From an uncultured Caulobacteraceae bacterium (GTDB taxonomy: Bacteria; Pseudomonadota; Alphaproteobacteria; Caulobacterales; Caulobacteraceae), in contig CAIQJF010000100.1 in NCBI GenBank assembly GCA_903872075.1, positions 1 to 64,000 of the forward strand: a stretch of DNA of 64,000 nt. Direction: 5' to 3'. Shown here piece after piece: positions 17,501 to 25,131 of this stretch (its first letter is position 1; each line of letters opens with the position of its first letter). The translations under genes were made by a program, and so were the position numbers. Under the pieces are notes generated by a model. That model made no database searches. It was given only the letters and a program-made list of their open reading frames with translations, and was not told the origin of the DNA.

Positions 17501-18685
17501 GGTGGTGATCGGCGCCACGGATGACAGGGTCCAGCCGATGACGTCCAAGGTCAGCAGGTCGGGATAGGTAACCGCCCCCACAAGGCCGGTCGTCGTCACG
17601 CCATAGGCGTCGTATTGGTTGGATTGCCCGGCGATATAGGTGAGCTGCTGGCCGGTGCTCGAGGGATCCCAGTCGGCCGAGTCCGCTCCGTCATTGAGCC
17701 CGAAGAAACCGATGGGACTATGGAATTCGGTCAGCATCTGCGTGCCGTTGACCGAGAAGTAGGCCGGACGTCCGCTCTGCCCCAGGCTGGCGTCCGGCAC
17801 ACCGGGGGCGGCGTAGCGGAACAAATCCATGACGTTGGGTGCCCCGCCGGCGCCACCGATGCGTCCGAGCCCCCCCTCGGAAATTTCGTGTTCGAGGATG
17901 GCGACGGCGTCGTACGCGCCGTAGGCCGGCGCGCTCTGGTCGTAGAAATAGGGCAAGCCGCTGCTGAGCTCGGTCGTGTCGCTGGTCGTCGGGTCCGCGC
18001 CGGGGAGACCCAGCACCACAGCCAGGGACTGGGCGATCGCGAACGTCGTCCCGCCGAACGTACTCGCCAGGCCTTTCATCGCGCCCGTCGCGGCGATGTC
18101 GGCCGCGCTCGTCGCGGCCTTGGCCAGCGCCGTCTGCAGCTGCGAGAAATTCGTATAGTAGGGCGTGAAGCTGTTCTGTCCCGCCGCCGCCAGGGGCGAC
18201 ATCTGGAACGAGAAATTCAAGGTCGCGGTGCTGGCGATCCGGGCCTGATAGAAGGCCTCGGCCGAGACGATGGCGTTCTCGAACCCCTGCCCGACACTGC
18301 TGTCGAGGGTGTTGACGAATTGAAGATGGCTGCCGGCCAGGATGAGGGTTTGCTGGGCGGTGACCTGCGGCGAGACGGGGTCGTTGGCCTCCGGTGCGAC
18401 ACCCAGATCGAAGATGTTCGTGCCGCCATTGTTGTCGCTCACCAGCGCGATCGAGGCGCCCTGGAAGTCTCCTGAGAGCTGCACCGTGCTGCTGGCTCCG
18501 GAGCCGCTGTAGACGGTCAGGAGATCGGTCGCGGGATCGAGATAGGCGGAGGTGATGTTCGCATAGGCGATCGACGTCACGTCGATCACGCCGCCAGAGC
18601 CGAGAGCCTGCGCCGTGGTCAGGCTCACCGGCGCCACCGCGTCGGAGACGATATAGCCGCCGTTGGGAACCATCGTCTCTGTCAC
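14570..18685 (-). CDS. Giant secreted protein: metalloprotease-like domain + AIDA repeats + FG-GAP/VCBS repeats
   Basis: Encodes 1371 residues from GTG 18685 (GGAGG 9 nt upstream). Residues about 1-395 resemble secreted alphaproteobacterial proteins with an EHEISE..GR motif (seen near 265-274), then DLFRYAAPG, PAYFSVNGTQ and a closing LDVIGWTL. This is probably the NF038122 metalloprotease type, though the second zinc His of a classic HExxH is Glu here. Residues about 400-720 are AIDA-type strand-loop-strand repeats rich in SGG. Residues about 725-1320 are two blocks of six FG-GAP/VCBS units with DFNGDGxxD calcium loops. The tail has AQFVQSMAQVGG. There is no Sec signal and no autotransporter barrel, so type I secretion through the upstream HlyBD-TolC set is inferred. 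It is the last gene of the locus, 68 nt after the heptosyltransferase. Confidence 0.85.
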   Translation of the reverse strand: MTETMVPNGGYIVSDAVAPVSLTTAQALGSGGVIDVTSIAYANITSAYLDPATDLLTVYSGSGASSTVQLSGDFQGASIALVSDNNGGTNIFDLGVAPEANDPVSPQVTAQQTLILAGSHLQFVNTLDSSVGQGFENAIVSAEAFYQARIASTATLNFSFQMSPLAAAGQNSFTPYYTNFSQLQTALAKAATSAADIAATGAMKGLASTFGGTTFAIAQSLAVVLGLPGADPTTSDTTELSSGLPYFYDQSAPAYGAYDAVAILEHEISEGGLGRIGGAGGAPNVMDLFRYAAPGVPDASLGQSGRPAYFSVNGTQMLTEFHSPIGFFGLNDGADSADWDPSSTGQQLTYIAGQSNQYDAYGVTTTGLVGAVTYPDLLTLDVIGWTLSSVAPITTVSSGQTVNIAAGEVDSGVTVQSGGTLNVGSAGTAQAIVVSGGIEFVLSGGLDIGATLEAGGEQVVSSGASASGVVVQSGGFQLVRSNGYSSGTTVMSGGLERFYSGALASNLVVSSGGILGTELIVPGGTSTTVISTTATDTTVVSGVTVMSGGVIETQAATVQTGGFLVLPAGDILPGLTTVSSGGTLSGPGLITGNLFDYGLAEGVVISGSSTAKKAYLQVEAGGTVSGITIEANGVLSVYQGGGVVQALTLRAGATLDLGNVVATGAHTNAANQLIVTSGGATTDTLDGVTAPGLLFKAVSDGTGGTNLIAYAPPPDDFNGDGLSDILWRNSNGTVSLWSTSSGGGHTAQDLAIIDPSWVIQLGADFNGDGVADILWRNANGEVSEWLSKPGGGYTTPGLGVVPSFWTIQAAGDFNGDGLGDILWRNANGTVSLWFTGVGGGYTSQDLAVIDSSWSIQFTGDFNGDGKADILWRKTSGEVSEWLSTTGTGFSGFTTPGLGVVPTSWTIEGVADFNGDGLSDLLWRDTNGTVSIWVTTGAGGYAPQDIGAMGSAWSVMGVRDFNGDGKADVLWRNTSTGDVTEWLSNSGQGYAGFTSTDLGVIPNSWTVAADRPPGLTAKPRRPPSDFNGDALSDILWRNANGTVTVWYTGAGGGHTFQDLAVIDPSWVIQLTADFNGDGQSDILWRNANGEVSEWLSKPGGGYTTPGLGVVPSAWTIQGAGDFDGDGLSDVLWRNTNGTVSLWFTAPGGGYAAQDLAVIDASWKVQFAGDFNGDGKADILWRNTSGEVSEWLSTAGTGFSSFTTPGLGVVPTSWTIEAVGDLNGDGLSDLLWRNTDGTVSAWFTTGPGGYTPQDIGTMGSAWSVMGVRDFNGDGKADVLWRNTTTGDVTEWLSNSGPGYAAFTSADLGVVDTSWTIAADRPPALSGSQSQVLAQFVQSMAQVGGATGGGQTLPAPLTSDTTMSVLVARGSRDV
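14735..16542 (-). repeat. FG-GAP/VCBS coding repeats (12 units in two blocks of six)
   Basis: Twelve units of about 47-52 codons, each opening with DFNGDGxxDILWRN. Two unit types alternate: one with NGTVSLW and one with SGEVSEW. Each block ends with a longer unit, DVTEWLSNSG..., then a proline-rich linker (at about 15605-15665 between blocks). The bases themselves are strongly conserved between units, pointing to recent duplication or gene conversion. The D-x-N-x-D-G loops are typical calcium sites. Confidence 0.85.
16560..17520 (-). repeat. AIDA-type strand-loop-strand coding repeats
   Basis: About 16 imperfect units of roughly 19 codons with the pattern V.SGG.....G......SGG, for example VTVQSGGTLNVGS, IVVSGGIEFVLSGG and TTVMSGGLERFYSGA. 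Such units form a beta-helix, and in AIDA-I and TibA their serines receive heptose from Aah/TibC-type enzymes. A gene for such an enzyme is immediately upstream (18754-20103). Confidence 0.8.
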
Positions 18686-18753
18686 GGCGGCAGTCCTCCG
18701 GAAGTGGCCATAGCTCAGGGACGAGGACGTCCTGCGGATCGTCGGGCCAAGTT

Positions 18754-20103
18754 CTAACTTTGAACTGTAGTCTGCTTCACTCGCGCGCCCAAAGCACGAT
18801 CGATCATCCTGTTCACGTGAGCGCCTGTAATCAGCTTCGTGCATTCAAAGTGGCGCGGCGTGTTCTGGTGCCGGGGGCACCACATGAAATCGTTGTGCTG
18901 AAACCGCTCCTTCGGATCGTTCCAGCAGCTGTTGCAGGCATGCCAGTTGATCACGCGATAGGGCGTGGTGAATTCGTTCGACGGATGGGTGAAGCCGCTG
19001 ATCAGCACGGTCGGCGTTCCGCCCCCCCAGGCCAGCCACGCCAGGCCGCTGGACAGGCCGACAAAGGCCGCCGCATGTTTCAGCCACCGGGCGCGCTCGG
19101 TCAGTGGCCGGTCGCCGGTCTCGTCCTCGGCGCCGTGCGGGAGGTGGGTGTAGAGAAGGCCTGACCCATGGACCGGCTTCTGGTCGATGCAGATCACCCG
19201 ATAGCCCAGGCTCTTGATATGGGCGACGACCTCGCGCCAGCCGAGGGGATTGTTCCACATCTTGCAGCCGCTGGAACTTTGCACCGCGATGCAGACATAG
19301 GGCTCGGCGATGGGCCGACTGTCGTCGGTCAGGGCGATCCTGGGGGGAGTCTCGGCGGGATCGACGCCCAGAATGTAGCCCGCGGTGCGGTGAAGACCGA
19401 CCTGGCGGAAATCGGTGGGCTGCCAGGTATTGTCCTTGTCGTCGAAGAACAGGCCCAGGGCGTAGGTGGCGTAGGCCCCGTCAGCCAGCTTGAGCGCCAA
19501 GGCCTGGTCGTGATCGACGAAGGTTATCTCGGGATAGGTCTCCTTCAGCAGAGGGATGATCAGCGGCGAGAGGGCGCAGGTCAGCCTGCACCCGTGGGCC
19601 GTCCGGAACCGTTCCGCATACGGAAACCACGCCAGGACATCGCCAAGCGTGCCGATCGGAAAGTTGATCGTCACCTCCCGATCCCTGCAGTCGTGGTCAT
19701 GCTCGAAAATCAGCTCGTCACCGTCGCGGACTTCCAGGCGGAAGCGCACGTAGAAACGCTTCGAACTGGCGACGAAGGCGCCCCGGTTCTCGCTCTCGAA
19801 CAGCACATTGCCGGTGTCCAGATCGCGCAGACGCACCTTCCACGGCGGATCGGTGTCCGCCCGGGGCGGAAGAACGATCCTGGCGCCCTGGTTGAAGTCA
19901 TAGCGGATGCCAAGAGGCCCCAGCTGAGTGGGCGTGGCGGCGGGCGGCGGATAGGCCGGCTTCTCTGCTTTCAGCGGCGGCGAGGCAGGCGCATCGCTGC
20001 CTGACGCTGCCGCCTGGCTGTCCGCCCGCAAGGGTGTGGCGCTCGCGACGGAAGCGCCGGCCGGATCGGGCGCTGCAATCGAGCCGGGCGGCGTAGACGT
20101 CAT
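18754..20103 (-). CDS. Autotransporter strand-loop-strand O-heptosyltransferase (TibC/Aah-like)
   Basis: A 449-residue protein of the bacterial autotransporter heptosyltransferase type, which moves heptose from ADP-heptose onto serines of AIDA repeats in the cytoplasm. Seen: a Pro/Ala-rich N-terminus (1-60), a beta-rich domain with DTDPPWKVRLRDLDTGN, a GT-B core with NFPIGTLGDVLAWFPYAE, AVQSSSGCKMWNNPLGWREV and VGLSSGLAWLAWGGGTPTVL, then a cysteine finger C390-x2-C393-x15-C409-x11-C421, matching the iron finger of TibC. No signal peptide. It lies between the two large repeat proteins on the same strand; the AIDA protein downstream is the obvious substrate. No AIDA autotransporter with a beta barrel is in the window. 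Confidence 0.9.
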   Translation of the reverse strand: MTSTPPGSIAAPDPAGASVASATPLRADSQAAASGSDAPASPPLKAEKPAYPPPAATPTQLGPLGIRYDFNQGARIVLPPRADTDPPWKVRLRDLDTGNVLFESENRGAFVASSKRFYVRFRLEVRDGDELIFEHDHDCRDREVTINFPIGTLGDVLAWFPYAERFRTAHGCRLTCALSPLIIPLLKETYPEITFVDHDQALALKLADGAYATYALGLFFDDKDNTWQPTDFRQVGLHRTAGYILGVDPAETPPRIALTDDSRPIAEPYVCIAVQSSSGCKMWNNPLGWREVVAHIKSLGYRVICIDQKPVHGSGLLYTHLPHGAEDETGDRPLTERARWLKHAAAFVGLSSGLAWLAWGGGTPTVLISGFTHPSNEFTTPYRVINWHACNSCWNDPKERFQHNDFMWCPRHQNTPRHFECTKLITGAHVNRMIDRALGARVKQTTVQS

Positions 20104-20158
20104 GCTAGGGTCACACCCGCGCCGGCCAGGACCTAACCGTCAATTTGCCGGGGCAAAC

Positions 20159-23002
20159 TCAGACCGCCCCGGACCCCGGCGCCGCAAGCACAGATGTCGT
20201 CGCGTCCGGCGTCATCAAGGTCGAGACCGTCTGGCCGCTCCCCGTATCGCCGCCCACCTGGGCCATGGACTGAACGAACTGGGCCAGGGCCTGGGTCTGC
20301 GAGCCGGTGAGGGCCGGCGGCCTGTCGGCGATGATGGTCCAGCTGTTGGGGATCACGCCCAGGTCGCTGGAGGTGAAGCCGGTATATCCCTGGCCGCTGT
20401 TCGAGAGCCACTCAGTGACATCGCCGGTGGTGGTGTTGCGCCACAGGACATCGGCCTTGCCGTCGCCGTTGAAGTCGCGGACGCCCATCACCGACCAGGC
20501 CGAACTCATGGCTCCCAGGTCCCGGGGCGTGTAGCCGCCGCCATCGGTGGTCAGCCAGGAGCTGACCGTGCCGTTGGTGTTGCGCCACAGGATATCGCTG
20601 AGCCCGTCGCCGTTCAGGTCGCCCACGCCCTCGATGACCCAGGAACTCGGCAGCACGCCGAAGCCCGGCGTGGTGAAGCCGGTGAAGCCCTGGCCCGGCT
20701 TCGAGAGCCACTCGGACACCTCGCCGCTGGTGTTGCGCCAGAGGATATCGGCCTTGCCGTCGCCGTTGAAGTCGCCGGTGTTCTGGATCACCCAGCTGGA
20801 CGGGATGATCCCGAGATCCTGCGAGGTATGGCCGCCGCCGGCTGTGGTGAACCAGACGCTGACCGTGCCGTTGGTGTTGCGCCACAGAAGGTCGCTCAGA
20901 CCGTCGCCGCTGAAGTCCGCCGCGCCCTCGATGGACCAGGACGTGGGAATGATACCGAAGCTCGGTGTGGTGAAGCCGCCGCCGGACTTCGAGAGCCACT
21001 CGGACAGCTCGCCACTGGTGTTGCGCCAGACAATGTCGGCCTTGCCGTCGCCGTTGATGTCGGCCGAGGCCTGGACGCTCCAGCTGGTGGCGGGAATGCC
21101 CAGATCCTGAGCGGTATGCCCGCCACCCTGGCTGGTGGTCCACAGGCTGACGGTGCCGTTGGTGTTGCGCCAGAGAATGTCGCTGAGCTTGTCGCCGTTG
21201 AAATCGAAGGACGTCGGCGGCGCCGCAGGCGTCAGACTGGCGCTGAGCGCCGGCGGCTTGTCGCCTACCACGGTCCAGCCGTTGGCGAGCGGAGCCTGGG
21301 TGTTGTTGGTGAAGCCCGTGAAACCGGTCCCAGCCGTCGACAGCCATTCCAGGGCGTCGCCGTTGGCGTCGCGCCACAGGATGTCGGCCTTGCCGTCGCC
21401 GTTGAAGTCACGGACGCCCTGCACAACCCAGCTGCTGCCCAGCGTGCCGACATCGACGGGCGTGTAGCCACCGCCCGGCGTGGTGATCCACAGGCTGGCG
21501 GCGCCACTGCTGTTGCGCCAGAAGATGTCGCTCATCCCGTCGCCATTGAAGTCGCCGACGCCGGCGATGGTCCAGGAACTGGGAATGACGCCGAAGCTGG
21601 GCGTTGTGTATCCGGACCCGGTCGCCGACGCGTTAGACACCCATTCGGAGACTTCGCCGCTGCTGTTGCGCCAGAGGATGTCGGCCTTGCCGTCGCTGTT
21701 GAAGTCGCCGACGAACTGAATCGTCCAGCTCGAGTCGATGACACCGAGATCCTGGGAAGTGTGGCCGCCGCCGACGGTGGTCAGCCACATGCTGACCGTG
21801 CCGTTGGTGTTACGCCAGAGAATGTCGCTCAGGCCATCGCCGTTGAAATCGCCGGCGGCCTGAACCTGCCAGGCATTGGACACGATGCCAAACCCCGGCG
21901 TGGTAAAGCCGCCGCCCGGCTTGGAGAGCCACTCCGACAGTTCGCCGCTGGTGTTGCGCCAGAGGATGTCGGCCTTGCCGTCGCCGTTGAAGTCGCCGGT
22001 GGTCTGGATCACCCAGCTGTTCGGAATCACGCCCAGGTTTTGGGTCGTATGGGAGCCGCCGCTGGCGCCGTTCCACAGCCGCACGCTGCCGTCCAGGTTG
22101 CGCTGCAGGATGTCGCTTAGGCCGTCGCCCTGGAAGTCGAAGTTGGCGGTGTTGGACGGGTAGGTGACGGTCAGGGGCGTCGCCACGAACCCGTGCAGAC
22201 CGGTGGCGTCGAAGTACTCTCCGACGAGCTGGCCGTTGTTGTTGACCCCGTTGATATAGCTGCCGTTGGTCGACAGGGGCTCGTCGATGGTGGTGAACAC
22301 GCCGCCAATGTCGGTGAAGGCGTGAACGTGGCTCGCGTCGGCGTAGTAGCCGACAATCTCGCCCGCGTTGTTGATCCCGGTGACATAGGTGCCGTTGACG
22401 CCGAGCGGATCATTGATCGTGGTGAACGTGCCGTTCGTGTAGCTGAAGCCATGCCAGCCGATGGCGTCGAGATATTCACCCACCACGACGCCGGAGTCAT
22501 TCACGCCTGTGGGGATGGTGACGGTGGTCACGAACAGGGCGCCGAACGACAGCGGGTCGTCGATGGTGGTGTAGACGCCGTTCTGCAGGATGAAGCCGTG
22601 CTGGCTGACGAAGTTCTGGGCGTCCGAGATGCCGTACCAGCCGACGATCGTCCCGGTTGAATTGATGGCCGTGGCCACGGTGTCCTTGGCCCCGCGATTG
22701 ACCGCCAGGGGATCGTCCAGGGTCGTGAACACGCCGCCGCTGTAGACATAGCCGTGATTGCCGCTCGCATCCTGGAACGACCCGACAATCTGGCCACTGT
22801 TGTTGATGCCGCTGGCGTCACTGCCGTTGCTCGTGCCGGGGGGCTCAAGCGTTGTGTACACGCCGCTGTCGAACGTGAAGCCATGATCGAGCTGGTCGAT
22901 CTGATAGACGCCGACGATCTTGCCGGAGTCGTTGATCGCCGAGGCGCTTGTGCCGGTGTTGGCCAAGCTGTCGTCGAGGGTGCTGTACTTGTACGCCGTC
23001 AT
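20159..23002 (-). CDS. Secreted HAF-repeat + FG-GAP/VCBS repeat protein
   Basis: Encodes 947 residues from ATG 23002 (GGAAAG upstream). Residues about 1-285 hold six HAF-type repeats (GINNSGQIVGSF...HGYVYSGGVFTTLDDP). Residues about 288-895 hold two blocks of six FG-GAP/VCBS units, arranged exactly as in the protein at 14570-18685, with a Pro/Ala linker between them. The C-terminal tail (PPALTGSQTQALAQFVQSMAQVGG, split by me at the linker) is clearly homologous to that of the other protein and may be the type I secretion signal. There is no Sec signal, AIDA repeat or protease motif. An extracellular, calcium-binding, surface or matrix role is inferred. It is 55 nt upstream of the heptosyltransferase gene. 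Confidence 0.85.
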   Translation of the reverse strand: MTAYKYSTLDDSLANTGTSASAINDSGKIVGVYQIDQLDHGFTFDSGVYTTLEPPGTSNGSDASGINNSGQIVGSFQDASGNHGYVYSGGVFTTLDDPLAVNRGAKDTVATAINSTGTIVGWYGISDAQNFVSQHGFILQNGVYTTIDDPLSFGALFVTTVTIPTGVNDSGVVVGEYLDAIGWHGFSYTNGTFTTINDPLGVNGTYVTGINNAGEIVGYYADASHVHAFTDIGGVFTTIDEPLSTNGSYINGVNNNGQLVGEYFDATGLHGFVATPLTVTYPSNTANFDFQGDGLSDILQRNLDGSVRLWNGASGGSHTTQNLGVIPNSWVIQTTGDFNGDGKADILWRNTSGELSEWLSKPGGGFTTPGFGIVSNAWQVQAAGDFNGDGLSDILWRNTNGTVSMWLTTVGGGHTSQDLGVIDSSWTIQFVGDFNSDGKADILWRNSSGEVSEWVSNASATGSGYTTPSFGVIPSSWTIAGVGDFNGDGMSDIFWRNSSGAASLWITTPGGGYTPVDVGTLGSSWVVQGVRDFNGDGKADILWRDANGDALEWLSTAGTGFTGFTNNTQAPLANGWTVVGDKPPALSASLTPAAPPTSFDFNGDKLSDILWRNTNGTVSLWTTSQGGGHTAQDLGIPATSWSVQASADINGDGKADIVWRNTSGELSEWLSKSGGGFTTPSFGIIPTSWSIEGAADFSGDGLSDLLWRNTNGTVSVWFTTAGGGHTSQDLGIIPSSWVIQNTGDFNGDGKADILWRNTSGEVSEWLSKPGQGFTGFTTPGFGVLPSSWVIEGVGDLNGDGLSDILWRNTNGTVSSWLTTDGGGYTPRDLGAMSSAWSVMGVRDFNGDGKADVLWRNTTTGDVTEWLSNSGQGYTGFTSSDLGVIPNSWTIIADRPPALTGSQTQALAQFVQSMAQVGGDTGSGQTVSTLMTPDATTSVLAAPGSGAV
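20325..22140 (-). repeat. FG-GAP/VCBS coding repeats (12 units in two blocks of six)
   Basis: Same design as the block in the neighbouring large gene: alternating NGTVSLW-type and SGELSEW/SGEVSEW-type units, each opening with DFNGDGxxDILWRN, with a longer sixth unit and a linker at about 21195-21255. The first unit is diverged (DFQGDGLSDILQRN). Many units are near-identical in DNA to those of the other gene. Confidence 0.85.
22170..22990 (-). repeat. HAF-type coding repeats (six units)
   Basis: Six units of about 43-52 codons with the pattern A/G-I-N-x-x-G-x-I-V-G-x-Y ... HGF/HAF ... G-V-F-T-T-I-D-D-P. These match the extracellular HAF repeat type found in secreted bacterial proteins of unknown function. 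Confidence 0.75.
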
Positions 23003-23129
23003 AGGATCTTTCCAATGGCCCGCCGACCGTCGCAGGCTCGCGCAAGCTACACGCGCCCGGCCGAATCGCAATGTTCGCCTCTAACGCACGGAGGAAACTC
23101 TGGTTCCCGTCTGCGCCGCGACGCGGAAT

Positions 23130-23624
23130 TCAACCCGTAAAATCTCCCGGCGCGCAGCCGGCGGCATGGGCGCTATCGAGGGCGGCGGCGAAGCCGGTGA
23201 CGCCAACCCTGACAATCGTGCGGTTGACTCCGGCTCTGATGGAGATTCGGCGCGCCTGGCTGAGCCGGGCCTCCGGGATGCGGACCACGCCGCCACTAGG
23301 ATTTGCAAGATCGTCTTGGTCGATGGCGAAGCCCCGCCGCGCCATGTCCATCAGTTCCGACCGGACCGCGACCGGCGGCCCGTCGTCCACGCGATAGACA
23401 GCGTCGGCGGTGTCGGTCCGACGTCCGAGCCGAACCACCAGCGCGCCGCGTTCATAAGTCAGGCCGGGCGCTGTGACCCGGCAGGTTCTGCGGCCGGCGA
23501 AGCGGTCGTCGCGGGTTTCCACCGTCCAGGCCCCGAGTCGATGACGTTCGACCACGAGGGCCGGCGCATGTCGCCATGGCCATAGGCTCAGCATGATCGG
23601 CGCGAGAACCAGCGGAAGGGGCAT
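23130..23624 (-). CDS. Small protein of unknown function in the type I secretion locus
   Basis: Encodes 164 residues. The first 16 residues (MPLPLVLAPIMLSLWPW) are hydrophobic and may be a signal peptide or anchor. The rest is rich in Arg and beta-type segments (AWTVETRDDRFAGRRTCRVTA, ALVVRLGRRTDTADAVYRVDDG). Two cysteines are present. No family is recognised. It begins 17 nt after the TolC-like gene and precedes the HAF/FG-GAP gene by 127 nt, so it is probably cotranscribed with the secretion genes. A periplasmic accessory role is a guess from position only. Confidence 0.6.
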   Translation of the reverse strand: MPLPLVLAPIMLSLWPWRHAPALVVERHRLGAWTVETRDDRFAGRRTCRVTAPGLTYERGALVVRLGRRTDTADAVYRVDDGPPVAVRSELMDMARRGFAIDQDDLANPSGGVVRIPEARLSQARRISIRAGVNRTIVRVGVTGFAAALDSAHAAGCAPGDFTG

Positions 23625-23641
23625 GGGCCGGACCTCTCGTC

Positions 23642-25131
23642 TCAGGGCTTTTGTGACTGGGGGAGGGGCGGAAGGTCTGACGGGCGGGACCCGCCCTCTT
23701 GTTTCGCCATCGGGCGTCCAGGCGCCGCCGCGCCGAGGCTATCGACGGCGCCGACGACGGCCTCCCACGGCGGGGCGTCGATGCGTTTGGCGCGATCGAG
23801 GTCGGACCGCGTATCATAGGCCTCGACCCCCGGAACCAGGAATCGCGCTTCCAACAGGCCCATGGCCGCGAGGACGGACGCTCTGGCCAGGTATTCGTCA
23901 TGCCGCCCCTGCACCAGAGTGACCCGGCTGGTGGTCAGTTCCAGCTCGGCGTTGAGAAGCTCGATGGTGGATCGCAACCCGGCGCGCTCCTCGATCCGAT
24001 TGCCCTCAACCGAGGCTCTCTCGGCCTCGACCTGGCGCACCTCGATGGCCAGGGCGCCGCGCGTCGACACCAGCTGGCTCCAGGCCTGCGCCACCTGCTG
24101 GATGACGCCCCGGCGCGTGGCTTCGATTTCCAACTGCGCCTGGCTGTCGCGATCGGCCGCCTCGCGCACGCGCGAGTTGGTCAGACCCGAGGTGAACAGC
24201 GGCTGGCTGAACGTCACCGCGCCGGTCAGACTGCGCGCATACTGCTTCTCCAGATAGGCGGCGGCCGGCGTGACCGTGGCGTCGACCCTCACTGAGAGAG
24301 TCGGCCCAAAGGCCGCCTTGGCCTGGGCGATGCGTTGACGGGCCGACCGTTCGGTCGCGATCGCGGCCATCAGCTGGGGATTGTTCCGCTCGGCGGCGTC
24401 GAACGCCTCCTCGACCGTCCGCGGCAGGCCCGCAAGCTCCGGCTCGGGATCCAGGGCGCCGGGACTCTGGCCGACCACGGCCAGATACTGCGCGTTACTG
24501 ACGTTCAGGCGGCCTTCGGCGAGATTGAGTTCGGCCTGGGCCGAGAGCATGCGGCCGAGCGTTCGGCCACGTCGGTCCGGGTAAGCTGGCCGCCCTCGCC
24601 CTTCGCCTTTGTCTCATCGAACTCGGCGGTCAGATTGGCGATCTCGTCCTTCAGTACACGAATGGTCTCGCGGTCACGCCGCAAATCCAGATAGGCCGTG
24701 ATCACGCGGACAATCAGGTCGCTCTCGGCCCGCCGGAGGTTCGCCCGTCCGGCGAGAACGTCAGCGCTCGCCGCCTGAATCTGGGCTCGGGTCGCCCCGC
24801 CAGAGTAGAGCGGCTGGACGATGGACAGGTCGGCCGACTCGGTCTGGGCCCGGTAGGTCTTGTCGGCGGCCGGGCTGAAGGGGCTGCCCGGCTGCTCTAT
24901 GCGCGCCACGTCGTATCCAGCCTGACCGGTGATCCCGACCTGCGGCCCGTAGCCCGCGCGCGCCTGCACCAGTCCCTCGTCGATCGCGCGCAGCTGGGCG
25001 CGTTGGGCGCGAAGGGTCGGATTGGTCTGATAGGCCAGCAGGATGGCGTCGGTGAGCGACTCGGCGAGAGCGGCGGCGGGCGACGCGGCCAGCAGAATGG
25101 CCAGCAGGGCGCCCCGCCCCTCACCGCTCAT
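23642..25131 (-). pseudogene. TolC family outer-membrane factor, interrupted by a 1-nt frameshift
   Basis: Two reading frames together make one TolC-type protein of about 495 residues. The first (24505-25131) has a signal peptide (ALLAILLAASPAAALA), then SLTDAILLAYQTNPTLRAQRAQLRAIDEG, PLYSGGATRAQIQAA and DLIVRVITAYLDLRRDRE. The second (23642-24550) continues with SAQAELNLAEGRLNVSNAQYLAVVGQSPG, TFSQPLFTSGLTNSRVREA and the second repeat's LNAELELTTSRVTLVQGRHDEYLAR. They overlap at 24505-24550 in different frames. Lack of one base near 24555 (after DVAERSA) explains the break. Its start overlaps the hlyD-type gene by 11 nt. It would be the outer-membrane channel of the type I system. A real mutation would disable the exporter unless another TolC serves. 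Confidence 0.85.

Noticed and set aside
20325-22140. CRISPR-like regular spacing of repeats
   Set aside because: The periodic pattern (about 150 bp) is coding FG-GAP repeat; there are no short identical direct repeats with unique spacers and no cas genes.
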